Assembly (NCBI GenBank): GCA_012965075.1
Contig: DTSY01000010.1
Location: forward strand, 1 to 48,777
Reading direction: 5' to 3'
DNA length: 48,777 nt
From: Gammaproteobacteria bacterium
GTDB taxonomy: Bacteria; Pseudomonadota; Gammaproteobacteria; Magnimaribacterales; Magnimaribacteraceae
The position numbers and the translations under genes are program-made. Positions 29,012 through 38,356 of this stretch are shown here, piece after piece; positions within the stretch are counted from its first letter, which is position 1, and each line of letters opens with the position of its first letter. The notes under the pieces are model-generated. The model saw only the letters and a list, made by a program, of their open reading frames with translations. It was not told where the DNA came from and did no database searches.

Positions 29012-31027
29012 TTAATCAGGAATATTAAACCTTTCTTTTAAAGGTGATAAACCTTGTTTCAGTTGATCTAAATATTTCTCGTAATGTTGCCAAAGTTGAA
29101 CGCTTTGCTTGTAAATAGGTTGCCTAACTTGTTCAGAGCTTGCGGTTTTTATGGCTCTCTTAGTTTCATAAAATTTTAAGCATTGCTCTTCAAAAGGAAG
29201 ATTACAATAATCTAGCAGTTTTCTAGTTTCTTCTTCCTGGTTCTCTACCACATCTTCATAGTTCACTCGATGAACCTTACTAGGTAATACTTCATCCCAA
29301 TGATCCATGAGCTCTATATAGTTAATGTAATATCTTGCAATCTCATTAAGGTCGTAAGTAAACATCTGTCCTCTAGCAAAAAGCTGTTTATAACAACTAA
29401 AACAGGTATCCAAAGGATTTCTTCTTGCATCTATTATTTTTGCATTAGGTAGAATTAAATGAATTAAGCCTATATGACTAAAATTATTAGGCATCTTGTC
29501 GATAAAAAAGGGAGAATTTAATCTTAAGTATTTTGTTTCTGAAATATATTGTTTACCTAAAGATTCAATCTCTTCTTTTGAAAGTGTAGATAAGATTTCT
29601 GGATAAGCAGTTTGGTCTTTACTACCTGACCCCAATTTTCTTGCCATATTTAGCATATTAGGAAGCTCCATCGTTCCCTCTACTTCTGAGTGACTGGACA
29701 GAATTTGCTCAATTAATGTTGAACCAGATCTTGGTAAACCAATTATGAATATAGGATCATAAGCTTGATCACCCCAATTAAGCTTATCTTCTATTAATGT
29801 TTTATCAAAGAATTTGATTATTCTCTTGCTTATGGCTTCTACTGCCTTAGGATCATAGCTACCTCTTCCTCTATTTAGATCGTTTCCTTCATCGTAGTAA
29901 CTTATAGACTTCTTAAAGTCCTTTTTGTCTTCATAAGCCCTCCCCAAAGCAAACAAAAAATGTACCCTTTCTTTTTCTGGTAAATCCTCTTTGATCAGTT
30001 GTGATTCCATTAATTTAATTTCTTCATTTGAGAAGTTATAAGTTTTAAGGTTAGCTAAACTCCAATAAGCTTCTCCAAACATCTCAAAATGTTTAATTGC
30101 TTTTTGGTAAGAGGCAATAGACATGTCTTGTTGGCCTGTTGTTTTATAAACGTGTCCAAGGCTAAGATGTACTCTTGGTTGGTTTTCTTTAATTTCAATT
30201 GATTTTTGATAGGCATTAATACCTTCTTCATGCAGTGAAGATCTTGTAAATACGGTGCCTAATCCAGCCCAACCCTCAGCCCAGTGTGGTCTTAATTTTG
30301 TTGCTTTTTTAAAACAATAAATAGATTTATCAAGATTTTCATACCCTTCCTTCTGTCTGTACATGTTCGCTAAATTTTCCCAAGCTAAAGCATAATCAGG
30401 AGCTATCTCTGTACATTTTTTTAATATCATTATTCCTTGATCTAAAGCCCCTCCTTTTGTAGCAACTAGACCTAATAAACGAAGAGCATCTACGTTATTA
30501 GGATCATCTTTAAGTATCTGTTTATATATTTTTTCAGCCTCCCCTATTTGACCCTTTTTAACTAAAGTCATTGCCTTGGTAAGATCGCTGTACTTGCTAT
30601 CAGTTGATAGAGCCTTTTCATAAGCTTTATTTGCTTCTTCTTCTTTTCCCTGATCGGATAGTAGATCACCTAAATTCTTCCAAGCTGAGAATTTAGCGGG
30701 ATCTAACCTTAAGGCTGCTTTTAGACAAATTTCTGATTTTTCTAGTTCACCTAAAAGAAACCAAGCCGTTCCAAGATCTTCGTGAGCTTGAGCAAAATCA
30801 GGAGCAACTTTAATAGCTTTTTGTAAAGGTATCAGCGATATTTCTGGTTTACCTTGGTCAATAGAAGAAAGGCCACTTAATCTAAGGGCGTTAGGATCAT
30901 TAGGATAGTTTTTAAGGATTTCTGCCAATTGCTTTTCTGCTAACTCATAGTTTCCTGATTCCAGTAATGAAACAGCATTACCGTAAGCTTCCTTAACTGA
31001 AACTTGAATATCTTTTTCTTGATTCAC
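29012..31027 (-). CDS. TPR-repeat sulfotransferase-domain protein (GTG start)
   Basis: Multiple N-terminal TPRs, C-terminal PIFIIGLPRSGSTLIEQILSSHSEV PAPS-binding and IIDARRNPLDTCFSCY. Confidence 0.9.
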   Translation of the reverse strand: MNQEKDIQVSVKEAYGNAVSLLESGNYELAEKQLAEILKNYPNDPNALRLSGLSSIDQGKPEISLIPLQKAIKVAPDFAQAHEDLGTAWFLLGELEKSEICLKAALRLDPAKFSAWKNLGDLLSDQGKEEEANKAYEKALSTDSKYSDLTKAMTLVKKGQIGEAEKIYKQILKDDPNNVDALRLLGLVATKGGALDQGIMILKKCTEIAPDYALAWENLANMYRQKEGYENLDKSIYCFKKATKLRPHWAEGWAGLGTVFTRSSLHEEGINAYQKSIEIKENQPRVHLSLGHVYKTTGQQDMSIASYQKAIKHFEMFGEAYWSLANLKTYNFSNEEIKLMESQLIKEDLPEKERVHFLFALGRAYEDKKDFKKSISYYDEGNDLNRGRGSYDPKAVEAISKRIIKFFDKTLIEDKLNWGDQAYDPIFIIGLPRSGSTLIEQILSSHSEVEGTMELPNMLNMARKLGSGSKDQTAYPEILSTLSKEEIESLGKQYISETKYLRLNSPFFIDKMPNNFSHIGLIHLILPNAKIIDARRNPLDTCFSCYKQLFARGQMFTYDLNEIARYYINYIELMDHWDEVLPSKVHRVNYEDVVENQEEETRKLLDYCNLPFEEQCLKFYETKRAIKTASSEQVRQPIYKQSVQLWQHYEKYLDQLKQGLSPLKERFNIPD

Positions 31028-31053
31028 TCTTACATTCTAGCTTAGTGAAAGTT

Positions 31054-32586
31054 ATGCTTCATAGCTTGGAAGAATTTTTTAACAGCTTTAGTAAAAAAAA
31101 CGTTGACTACATAACTTTTGTAACAAGTTTAGTTGTAGTAATCGGCATCGCTTTTTTTATACTTTACAATGCTGAAAGCACTGCTATTTTAATTGAAGAC
31201 TATAAGAACTCTGTTATTTCAGTATTCGGCCCAATATTTTTAATCCTCACCCCACTTTGCTTTATGTTCGTGCTTTATCTGGCTTTTTCAAAATATGGTA
31301 AATATAAACTTGGAGGCAAAGAAGTAAACACTGAATTCTCAACTATTAGTTGGATGGGGATGCTTTTTTGTGGAGGAATTGGTGGGGGAATTATCTACTG
31401 GTCTGGTGTTGAATGGGGTTATTACCTAGATGAACCTTTATTTGGAATCATTCCTTATTCAAAAGAATCTTATGCTCTGTCAAGCGCTTACGGCCTATTC
31501 CATTGGGGGATAAGTGCTTGGTCTCTTTATGCCATTCCGGCAGTTGCCCTTTCTGTTTCTTTTTATAAATATAATTTAAGTACATTGCGCTTAAGTTCAA
31601 GTCTAAGAGGATTAGGCCTAAGAAATGTTGAAAACTCTTTGTTAGGCAGATTAGTAGATTTTCTTTTTGTGGTTGCAACAATAGGAGCAGCGGGAGGAAC
31701 AATAGGATCCTACTTACCTATGTTAAGTACAGGGTTCTCAGATATCTTTAACCTTGACGGTACTTTTCTAGTAGATCTAAGTGTATTAGGTTTGTGTGTT
31801 GGGCTGTTTGGATTTAGTGTCTACAAAGGCTTAACTAATGGAATTAAAAGGTTGAGCGATATAAATATGCTTCTTGCAGGCATTTTTCTAATTACAGTTT
31901 TATTTCTTGGACCTACTTTTGAAATAATTAATTCTGCTTTTGATGGTTTAGTCTTTATGTTTACACACTTTTGGGAGATGAGTACTTTAGGTATTACAGA
32001 GCAATCAGATTTTGCTGACACCTGGACAGTATTTTATTGGGCTTGGTGGGTAGCTTTTGGACCATTAGTAGCTTTATTTGTAGCTCGGATCTCTAAAGGA
32101 AGGACCCTTAGAGAGGTGATCTTAGGTATGCTTGTTTTTGGTTCCCTTGGAAGTTGGCTGTTTTTTATGATTCTAGGTGGGTACTCCATGGACCTAGACG
32201 TTAATGAAACATTAGCCGTTTCTCAAATTACAGGTAGTACACACGGAGATTTAGCCATAGCAGTTATTAATACTATGCCATTTGATACTTTAATGCTTTT
32301 CCTTTTCTGTGGAATAACAGTTATTTTTGTCACAACTTCTTATGATTCGATGTCCTATGTAATTGCCTATCATGTACAAAAAAATTCTTCTGAAAACACA
32401 GATCCAGGAAAATACCTAAGGTTATTTTGGGCAATAGTACTGGGAATACTCCCAGCTGCTTTAATTATTTACTCAAGCCATCAAGTAGCCCTAAACTTAA
32501 TAATACTAGCTTCTTTGCCTTTACTTTTTATTTATCCTTTAATGGCTATCTCAGTACTTAAAGATATAACAAAGGAAGCTAATTAA
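31054..32586 (+). CDS. BCCT-family transporter (start probably ATG 31054; ORF track begins at GTG 31045)
   Basis: GGGIIYWSGVEWGYY, GLFHWGISAWSLYA, WTVFYWAWWVAFGPLVALFVARISKGRTLREV. Confidence 0.92.
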   Translation: MLHSLEEFFNSFSKKNVDYITFVTSLVVVIGIAFFILYNAESTAILIEDYKNSVISVFGPIFLILTPLCFMFVLYLAFSKYGKYKLGGKEVNTEFSTISWMGMLFCGGIGGGIIYWSGVEWGYYLDEPLFGIIPYSKESYALSSAYGLFHWGISAWSLYAIPAVALSVSFYKYNLSTLRLSSSLRGLGLRNVENSLLGRLVDFLFVVATIGAAGGTIGSYLPMLSTGFSDIFNLDGTFLVDLSVLGLCVGLFGFSVYKGLTNGIKRLSDINMLLAGIFLITVLFLGPTFEIINSAFDGLVFMFTHFWEMSTLGITEQSDFADTWTVFYWAWWVAFGPLVALFVARISKGRTLREVILGMLVFGSLGSWLFFMILGGYSMDLDVNETLAVSQITGSTHGDLAIAVINTMPFDTLMLFLFCGITVIFVTTSYDSMSYVIAYHVQKNSSENTDPGKYLRLFWAIVLGILPAALIIYSSHQVALNLIILASLPLLFIYPLMAISVLKDITKEAN

Positions 32587-32602
32587 ATAACAGTAATTTA
32601 TT

Positions 32603-33901
32603 ATGAAAGATCCAAAAGAGTTAAAACCAGATACTTTGTCTCTTCATGCAGGGCAAAGACCTGACCCAGCGACAGGTGCCAGGGCAACACCCATTTATCA
32701 AACTTCATCTTTTGTATTTGATAACTCTGAAATTGCTGCAGGAATCTTCAATGTAGAAAGAACTGGTCACGTTTATTCTAGAATTTCCAACCCTACAAAT
32801 TCTGTATTAGAAGAAAGAATATCAGCCTTAGAAGGAGGCATTGGTGCAATAGCTACTTCAAGTGGTCAAGCTGCAATGCATCTTGCCATTTCAACAATCT
32901 TAGATAGTGGTTCTCATATTATTGCTTCAAATTGTTTGTACGGTGGCAGTCATAATCTTCTTGAATACACCTTTCCCCGGTTTGGTATAGAAACCACTTT
33001 TATTGATTTTAGAGATATAGATCTGGTAAAGAAAAGCTTTAAAGAGAATACTCGCTTAGTGTTTGGAGAAACACTAGGCAATCCTGGACTAGATGTTATG
33101 GATATAGAGACTATATCTAATATTAGTCATGAAAATGGAGTTCCATTGCTTGTAGATTCTACTTTTACCACCCCTCATTTAATGCGACCCTTTGATTTAG
33201 GAGCAGATTTAATCTTTCATTCGGCTACTAAATTTCTTTCTGGCCATGGAGTAGTAATAGGAGGTCTATTGGTAGATAGCGGTAATTTTAATTGGGAGAA
33301 ATCTGGTAAATTCCCTCAACTTACTGAACCCTATTTAGGATTTCATAATATGATTTTTACTCAAGAATTTGGACCTGCTGCCTTTATAACAAGAGCACGT
33401 AAAGAAGGTGCTAGAGACTTTGGAGCTTGTATGAGTCCTCATACAGCTTTTCTTGTATTACAAGGAATTGAAACCTTAGGCCTTAGAATGGATCGACACG
33501 TTGCTACTACCTTACAAATAGTTGAATATCTAAATAATCATGATTTAGTAGATAAGGTTATATACCCTACTCTAGCAACTCATCCTGACCATAAACTAGC
33601 TTCAAAGTTACTGCCTAAAGGATGTGGAGCTGTTTTTACCTTTGAACTTAAAGGAGGAAGAGAAGCAGGTAAGGCTTTTATTGAAAATTTAAGTATATTT
33701 TCGCATTTAGCTAATGTCGGTGATGCTAAATCTTTAGTTATCCAGCCAGCCAGTACAACTCATCATAGAATGGATGCAGCTTCATTAGAAAAAGCTGGAA
33801 TATCAGAAGGAACCATAAGGCTCTCTGTAGGACTGGAAGACCCTGAAGATCTAATCAATGATCTAGATTTAGGATTTAGGGCTGCCAAAAAGATCTTGTA
33901 A
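32603..33901 (+). CDS. metY: O-acetylhomoserine (thiol)-lyase / Cys-Met metabolism PLP enzyme
   Basis: LSLHAGQRPDPATGARATPIYQTSSFVF, YSRISNPTN, SATKFLSGHGVVIGG (PLP lysine), IQPASTTH. Confidence 0.9.
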   Translation: MKDPKELKPDTLSLHAGQRPDPATGARATPIYQTSSFVFDNSEIAAGIFNVERTGHVYSRISNPTNSVLEERISALEGGIGAIATSSGQAAMHLAISTILDSGSHIIASNCLYGGSHNLLEYTFPRFGIETTFIDFRDIDLVKKSFKENTRLVFGETLGNPGLDVMDIETISNISHENGVPLLVDSTFTTPHLMRPFDLGADLIFHSATKFLSGHGVVIGGLLVDSGNFNWEKSGKFPQLTEPYLGFHNMIFTQEFGPAAFITRARKEGARDFGACMSPHTAFLVLQGIETLGLRMDRHVATTLQIVEYLNNHDLVDKVIYPTLATHPDHKLASKLLPKGCGAVFTFELKGGREAGKAFIENLSIFSHLANVGDAKSLVIQPASTTHHRMDAASLEKAGISEGTIRLSVGLEDPEDLINDLDLGFRAAKKIL

Positions 33902-34671
33902 TGAAAAATATTTACAGTTTTTCTGGGCCTGAAGGCCTAAAAGACACTAAACACCCTATAGTTTTTATTCATGGCACTGGCATGGACCATACTGTCTGGA
34001 CTTTGCCAATTAGATACTTTCTTAGAAAAGACAGAAATGTCTTAGGCATTGATCTTCCTGGACATGGAAGATCCAAAGGCAAGCTACTAGAAACAATACC
34101 AGACATGGCTAAATGGTTACTTGGTTATTTAGATCATTTAAAAGTTAATGAGTTTTCTGTAGTAGGCCATAGCATGGGTTCCTTAATTGCACTTGAAACT
34201 GCTGCTTTAGCAGAAAAAAGAGCGGTTAATCTTGTTATGGTGGGGACTGCTTTTCCAATGGCTGTATCTGATGTTCTTCTGGATTATGCAAAAAATAATA
34301 AACCTGAAGCTATAGATATTCTTACTTACATGGGATATAGCAATCAAGCTAGACTTGGTAGAAATACTAACCCTGGAATGTGGATGACAGGTTCTACAAA
34401 AAAACTATTAGAAAAATCAAATGAAGGAGTTATTTATCAAGATTTAAAAGCTTGTGCAGAGTATGATTCAGGATTGAAAAGTGCTGCAAAAGTTTCTGCT
34501 ACCACTCTTTTAATTTTAGGTAAGAAAGACTTCCTCACACCTCCTTTTAAAGCAAATGATTTAATTAACTCTTTTAAGGACCCTTTAGTTAAAGAAATAC
34601 ATGACTCGGGACATACTTTAATGGTAGAAAGTCCAAACACAGTCCTAGATTATCTTATAGAAATATTATGA
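33901..34671 (+). CDS. Alpha/beta hydrolase
   Basis: IVFIHGTGMDHTVW, VVGHSMGSLIALE, DSGHTLMVE. Confidence 0.88.
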   Translation: MKNIYSFSGPEGLKDTKHPIVFIHGTGMDHTVWTLPIRYFLRKDRNVLGIDLPGHGRSKGKLLETIPDMAKWLLGYLDHLKVNEFSVVGHSMGSLIALETAALAEKRAVNLVMVGTAFPMAVSDVLLDYAKNNKPEAIDILTYMGYSNQARLGRNTNPGMWMTGSTKKLLEKSNEGVIYQDLKACAEYDSGLKSAAKVSATTLLILGKKDFLTPPFKANDLINSFKDPLVKEIHDSGHTLMVESPNTVLDYLIEIL

Positions 34672-35570
34672 AAAATTTGATTATTGGAGATGGAGCTATG
34701 GGTACTGAGCTAAGAAGAAGAGGCGTAAAAGTACCTTCGCATGTGGAATCCATATGGTCTGCTTTAGCTCTTAAAGAAGCTGCCTCTACAGTAGAAGAAA
34801 TACACATTGATTATATTAAAGCTGGAAGTGACTACATAACCACAAATAATTATGCTGTTACAAGACCCATTCTCTCCAGAGTTAATTTAGATAATGAACT
34901 AGAAAGCCTGACCATCAAATCTATAGAAATAGCAAAATCTGCTTTATCAAAAACACATTCAAAAAAAATTAAAATACTGGGATCTTTACCTCCTTTAGAA
35001 ACAAGTTATCGAGCAGATCTAATTCTTGAAGAAGAAGAAATGAACAAGCAGTATTCAGAAATTGCTAGCATTCTAAAAGATAAAGTAGATATTATTATTT
35101 GTGAAACTATGGCAAGTGCATTAGAGGCAAAGTGTGCTTTACGCGCAGCATTAAATACAAATATGCCTGTATGGGTAAGTTGGACTCTTCATGGCAACCA
35201 AATGAATACTCTTCCAAGCGGAGAAACAGTCAATGATGCTTTTGCTGAATTAACAGGCTTAGAACCAGAAGCTTATTTGGTTAATTGCTGTGCAGCTAAC
35301 TTAGTTACCCCTTCTCTGAAAGTGCTTAACGAACTTACTGATATTCGCTTGGGAGCCTATGCAAATGCAGAAAATGTACAGATAGAATCAACTTCTACTC
35401 AATCTAAATTAGCTGAGGAAAAACATTGGGAATCTGCAACTGAAATAGATGAAAAAATATACCTAAAAGAAACTAGTAAATGGATAAAAGAAGGCGCTTC
35501 TATTGTTGGAGGCTGTTGCAGGACAAGACCCAGCTACATTAAAGAACTTTCAGAAAACCTTAAGAACTAA
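34668..35570 (+). CDS. Homocysteine S-methyltransferase-family protein (MmuM-like)
   Basis: IIGDGAMGTELRRRGV, ICETMASALEA, VNCCAANL and GGCCRTRPSYI zinc cysteines. Confidence 0.9.
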   Translation: MKNLIIGDGAMGTELRRRGVKVPSHVESIWSALALKEAASTVEEIHIDYIKAGSDYITTNNYAVTRPILSRVNLDNELESLTIKSIEIAKSALSKTHSKKIKILGSLPPLETSYRADLILEEEEMNKQYSEIASILKDKVDIIICETMASALEAKCALRAALNTNMPVWVSWTLHGNQMNTLPSGETVNDAFAELTGLEPEAYLVNCCAANLVTPSLKVLNELTDIRLGAYANAENVQIESTSTQSKLAEEKHWESATEIDEKIYLKETSKWIKEGASIVGGCCRTRPSYIKELSENLKN

Positions 35571-37936
35571 AGTTTATATTTTAACCTTAATCCTAAGGTT
35601 CTTGGCCTGTTAGTAAATATAGTTTCAGGCCTATATCCTTGGTATTCAAATAGAGTTGCCCTAGTGTCAAATAAGTTATCAATATACAGAACAGCTGCCC
35701 AATTATCTCCTTGAACGGTAGAAGAAAAGTTAGCCGAGGTATAAGCATTTTGATCAATAGGATTGGTCATTGAAGTTTTTCTTTTTCCGGTCCTGCTTAA
35801 ACTAAAGTCCCAATAACCACTCAAACCACCTTTAAGATCAAAAACTTTATTCACTGCCATAGAAGCTTTTAGTTTTGGAACGTTAGCTAATCGTGTCCCT
35901 CTTGGAGCCAAAACAGCTCCATCCAACACATAATCTTCATCCAATCTAGGATGCAGCAATGTTGCTCCAGCTATAAAGGTATATCCGTTTTCAGTTAATA
36001 AAGTAACGTCAGCCTCTAAACCTTCAATAATAGCATCACCTATATTGGAATTAAATTGAATACTTGCTAAGTCCAAATCAAAATTTGCTGACTGCATATC
36101 TTTCCAATGCATTGAATAAAGAGCAACGTTGTACCTCTTTGTCCCATCTCTTGAGGCATATTTATATCCTAACTCCACGTTATTTAATTCATCAGAGTCG
36201 TAAAAAAGTGGGGCTGCATCACTGTTCTTATTTGTCCTATTGGTTCCTCCAGGTCTATAGCCTTGGGAATAATTTAGATACAACAAAGCTCCATTATCTA
36301 ATGCATATGCAGCTGCAAATTTAGGAGAGGTTCCACTATCTTTCTCAACCCTGTCGTTGTCATGACCATAATAGGCAGATCCAAAACCTCCAAAATATCC
36401 GTCTTTAGCCACTATATGAAGTTTTGAATCAAACTTTCTCATACCAAAAGTTAATTTCAACTTTTCCGACACTGAAACTGTTGCTTCACCATAGATAGCT
36501 TTCATTTCATCTTCTCTTAAGTTATCTAAGTCCCACCAAATACCTTCCCGACCAGCGATACCTGGACCACCCCAAGTTCCATCAGAATAGTAACTTTGCA
36601 TCCCAGGCCATTTATAAGTGTACTTGTATGGATTTTCTAACTTGTCGTAAAAAACGCCAATGATCCATTGCAAATCATCTTCTGGGGTTCCTGAAGTAAT
36701 TCTAAATTCATGAGTAACTCTTTCCATACTAAGTGAATAATCAGCCCACATTGTTGGATCATTACAAGCGCCATCCCAAGTTCCATAATAGTAATAAGAA
36801 TAAGTGTAATAATCACAAGTGTAATAACTGTAATAACCAAATCCATTTTGGAATGGACTATCTAAATTGTAATATTCAACGTAGTCGTTGTAGTCCCATA
36901 AATATCTAACATCTCTATCAAAGAAAGTCCCTGCATAGGTAAAAGAAATATCGTTTTGAAGGGAACCCTCCAAAGTTAAACTAGTTTGATCCCACTCATC
37001 ATCAGTAAACTCACCAATTACCTTACTGCTCTTTAAATCACCTAAAGTTTTAGGTTGATGATCCCAGCTTCCAGTTGTTGATGATTCTTGAGATATATGT
37101 GTCAAAGTACCTGTAAGATTTTCATTGAACCAGGTTCTCAAACTGGCCCTAAATCCTTTAACGGTGCTTTCGTTTGAATTATCGTCTTCATGAAGTGGTA
37201 CCGTGTAGTTGCTTCCTGTAAAAGTTTTGGTGCCTCCCACAAGATCTATAAAGCCACCTTCATTTACTTCGTAAGCTATTGCTCTAATTGCTGTGTTATC
37301 TGATATTGGTGCATTTATATAAGCTTCAATGCTATCGCTTGTAGAGCCTTTAGAAACGCTAGAAGTATCTACTTCAATACCAAAATCTAATTCCCCTCTC
37401 TGAGGTTTAGTTGTAATTAGTCTAACAGTTCCACCTTGAGCACTTGAACCATACAAAGTTCCCTGGGGTCCATTCAGAACTTCAATTCTCTCCATGTCAT
37501 AGATATGCATATCCGGATTTAACCCAACAAAATTAATAGGAGATTCATCTACGTACAAAGCAACGGTTGTATTAGGTCCTGCCAGGTTTCCAAAATTTCC
37601 ATCTGAAGTGCCTCTTAGATAAAAAGCTGATCTACCTGGGCCATACTGTATATATGAAAGTGAAGGAATTAATTCAGCGTAATCCATGAAATCATTCACG
37701 CCAGCGTCTTCCAGCCTAGACCCTGTAATAGCCTGAACACTCATTGGTAAATCTTCTATTTTTGACGCTCTTTTAGAGGCTGTAACTATAATTTCTTCCT
37801 CTGCCTCTTGATCTTGAGCTATTACTTCAAGACTTGGTGTTGCTGTTAGTGCAACTGCAGACCCCAAAACCAAAGCTTTCTTTACTTTAGAATTATCAAG
37901 TTCAAAGGGTGGTAAACCAGAACCAATTTTATTCAT
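35567..37936 (-). CDS. TonB-dependent outer-membrane receptor
   Basis: EEEIIVTASKRASKIEDLPMSVQAITGSRLEDAG, MERIEVLNGPQGTLYGSSAQGGTVRLITTKP, C-term RTLGLRLKYKL. Confidence 0.95.
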   Translation of the reverse strand: MNKIGSGLPPFELDNSKVKKALVLGSAVALTATPSLEVIAQDQEAEEEIIVTASKRASKIEDLPMSVQAITGSRLEDAGVNDFMDYAELIPSLSYIQYGPGRSAFYLRGTSDGNFGNLAGPNTTVALYVDESPINFVGLNPDMHIYDMERIEVLNGPQGTLYGSSAQGGTVRLITTKPQRGELDFGIEVDTSSVSKGSTSDSIEAYINAPISDNTAIRAIAYEVNEGGFIDLVGGTKTFTGSNYTVPLHEDDNSNESTVKGFRASLRTWFNENLTGTLTHISQESSTTGSWDHQPKTLGDLKSSKVIGEFTDDEWDQTSLTLEGSLQNDISFTYAGTFFDRDVRYLWDYNDYVEYYNLDSPFQNGFGYYSYYTCDYYTYSYYYYGTWDGACNDPTMWADYSLSMERVTHEFRITSGTPEDDLQWIIGVFYDKLENPYKYTYKWPGMQSYYSDGTWGGPGIAGREGIWWDLDNLREDEMKAIYGEATVSVSEKLKLTFGMRKFDSKLHIVAKDGYFGGFGSAYYGHDNDRVEKDSGTSPKFAAAYALDNGALLYLNYSQGYRPGGTNRTNKNSDAAPLFYDSDELNNVELGYKYASRDGTKRYNVALYSMHWKDMQSANFDLDLASIQFNSNIGDAIIEGLEADVTLLTENGYTFIAGATLLHPRLDEDYVLDGAVLAPRGTRLANVPKLKASMAVNKVFDLKGGLSGYWDFSLSRTGKRKTSMTNPIDQNAYTSANFSSTVQGDNWAAVLYIDNLFDTRATLFEYQGYRPETIFTNRPRTLGLRLKYKL

Positions 37937-38018
37937 CTCTTTCCTCGCAGAATTTAAGTTCTAAGACCTATTCTATCCATTTGGAGAATAGCGTCAAATT
38001 TCCTGAGAATATGGATTT

Positions 38019-38339
38019 TTAGGTTTCTGATTCTATGGTATCAATTAACTTTTGTAGTTCTCCATTTTCATGCATTTCCACCATTATGTCGCTGCCGCCC
38101 ACTAAATCTCCATCTATAAAAAGCTGAGGAAATGTAGGCCAGTTAGAGACCTTTGGTAAATTTGCTCTTACTTCAGGATTTGAAAGAATATCTACAAAAG
38201 AAAATGGTTTCCCGCATGAAATCAATAATTGTGTTGCCTTAGAAGAAAAACCACACTGAGGGGAGTCAGGAGATCCTTTCATATACAAAAGTATAGGATT
38301 GGAACTTATTTGTTCTTTGATTTCTTGCTCTATATCCAT
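38019..38339 (-). CDS. grxD: Monothiol glutaredoxin (Grx4 type)
   Basis: ILLYMKGSPDSPQCGFSSKATQLL (CGFS), WPTFPQLFIDGDLVGGSDI. Confidence 0.95.
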   Translation of the reverse strand: MDIEQEIKEQISSNPILLYMKGSPDSPQCGFSSKATQLLISCGKPFSFVDILSNPEVRANLPKVSNWPTFPQLFIDGDLVGGSDIMVEMHENGELQKLIDTIESET

Positions 38340-38356
38340 AATTTTTGAATTTTATC

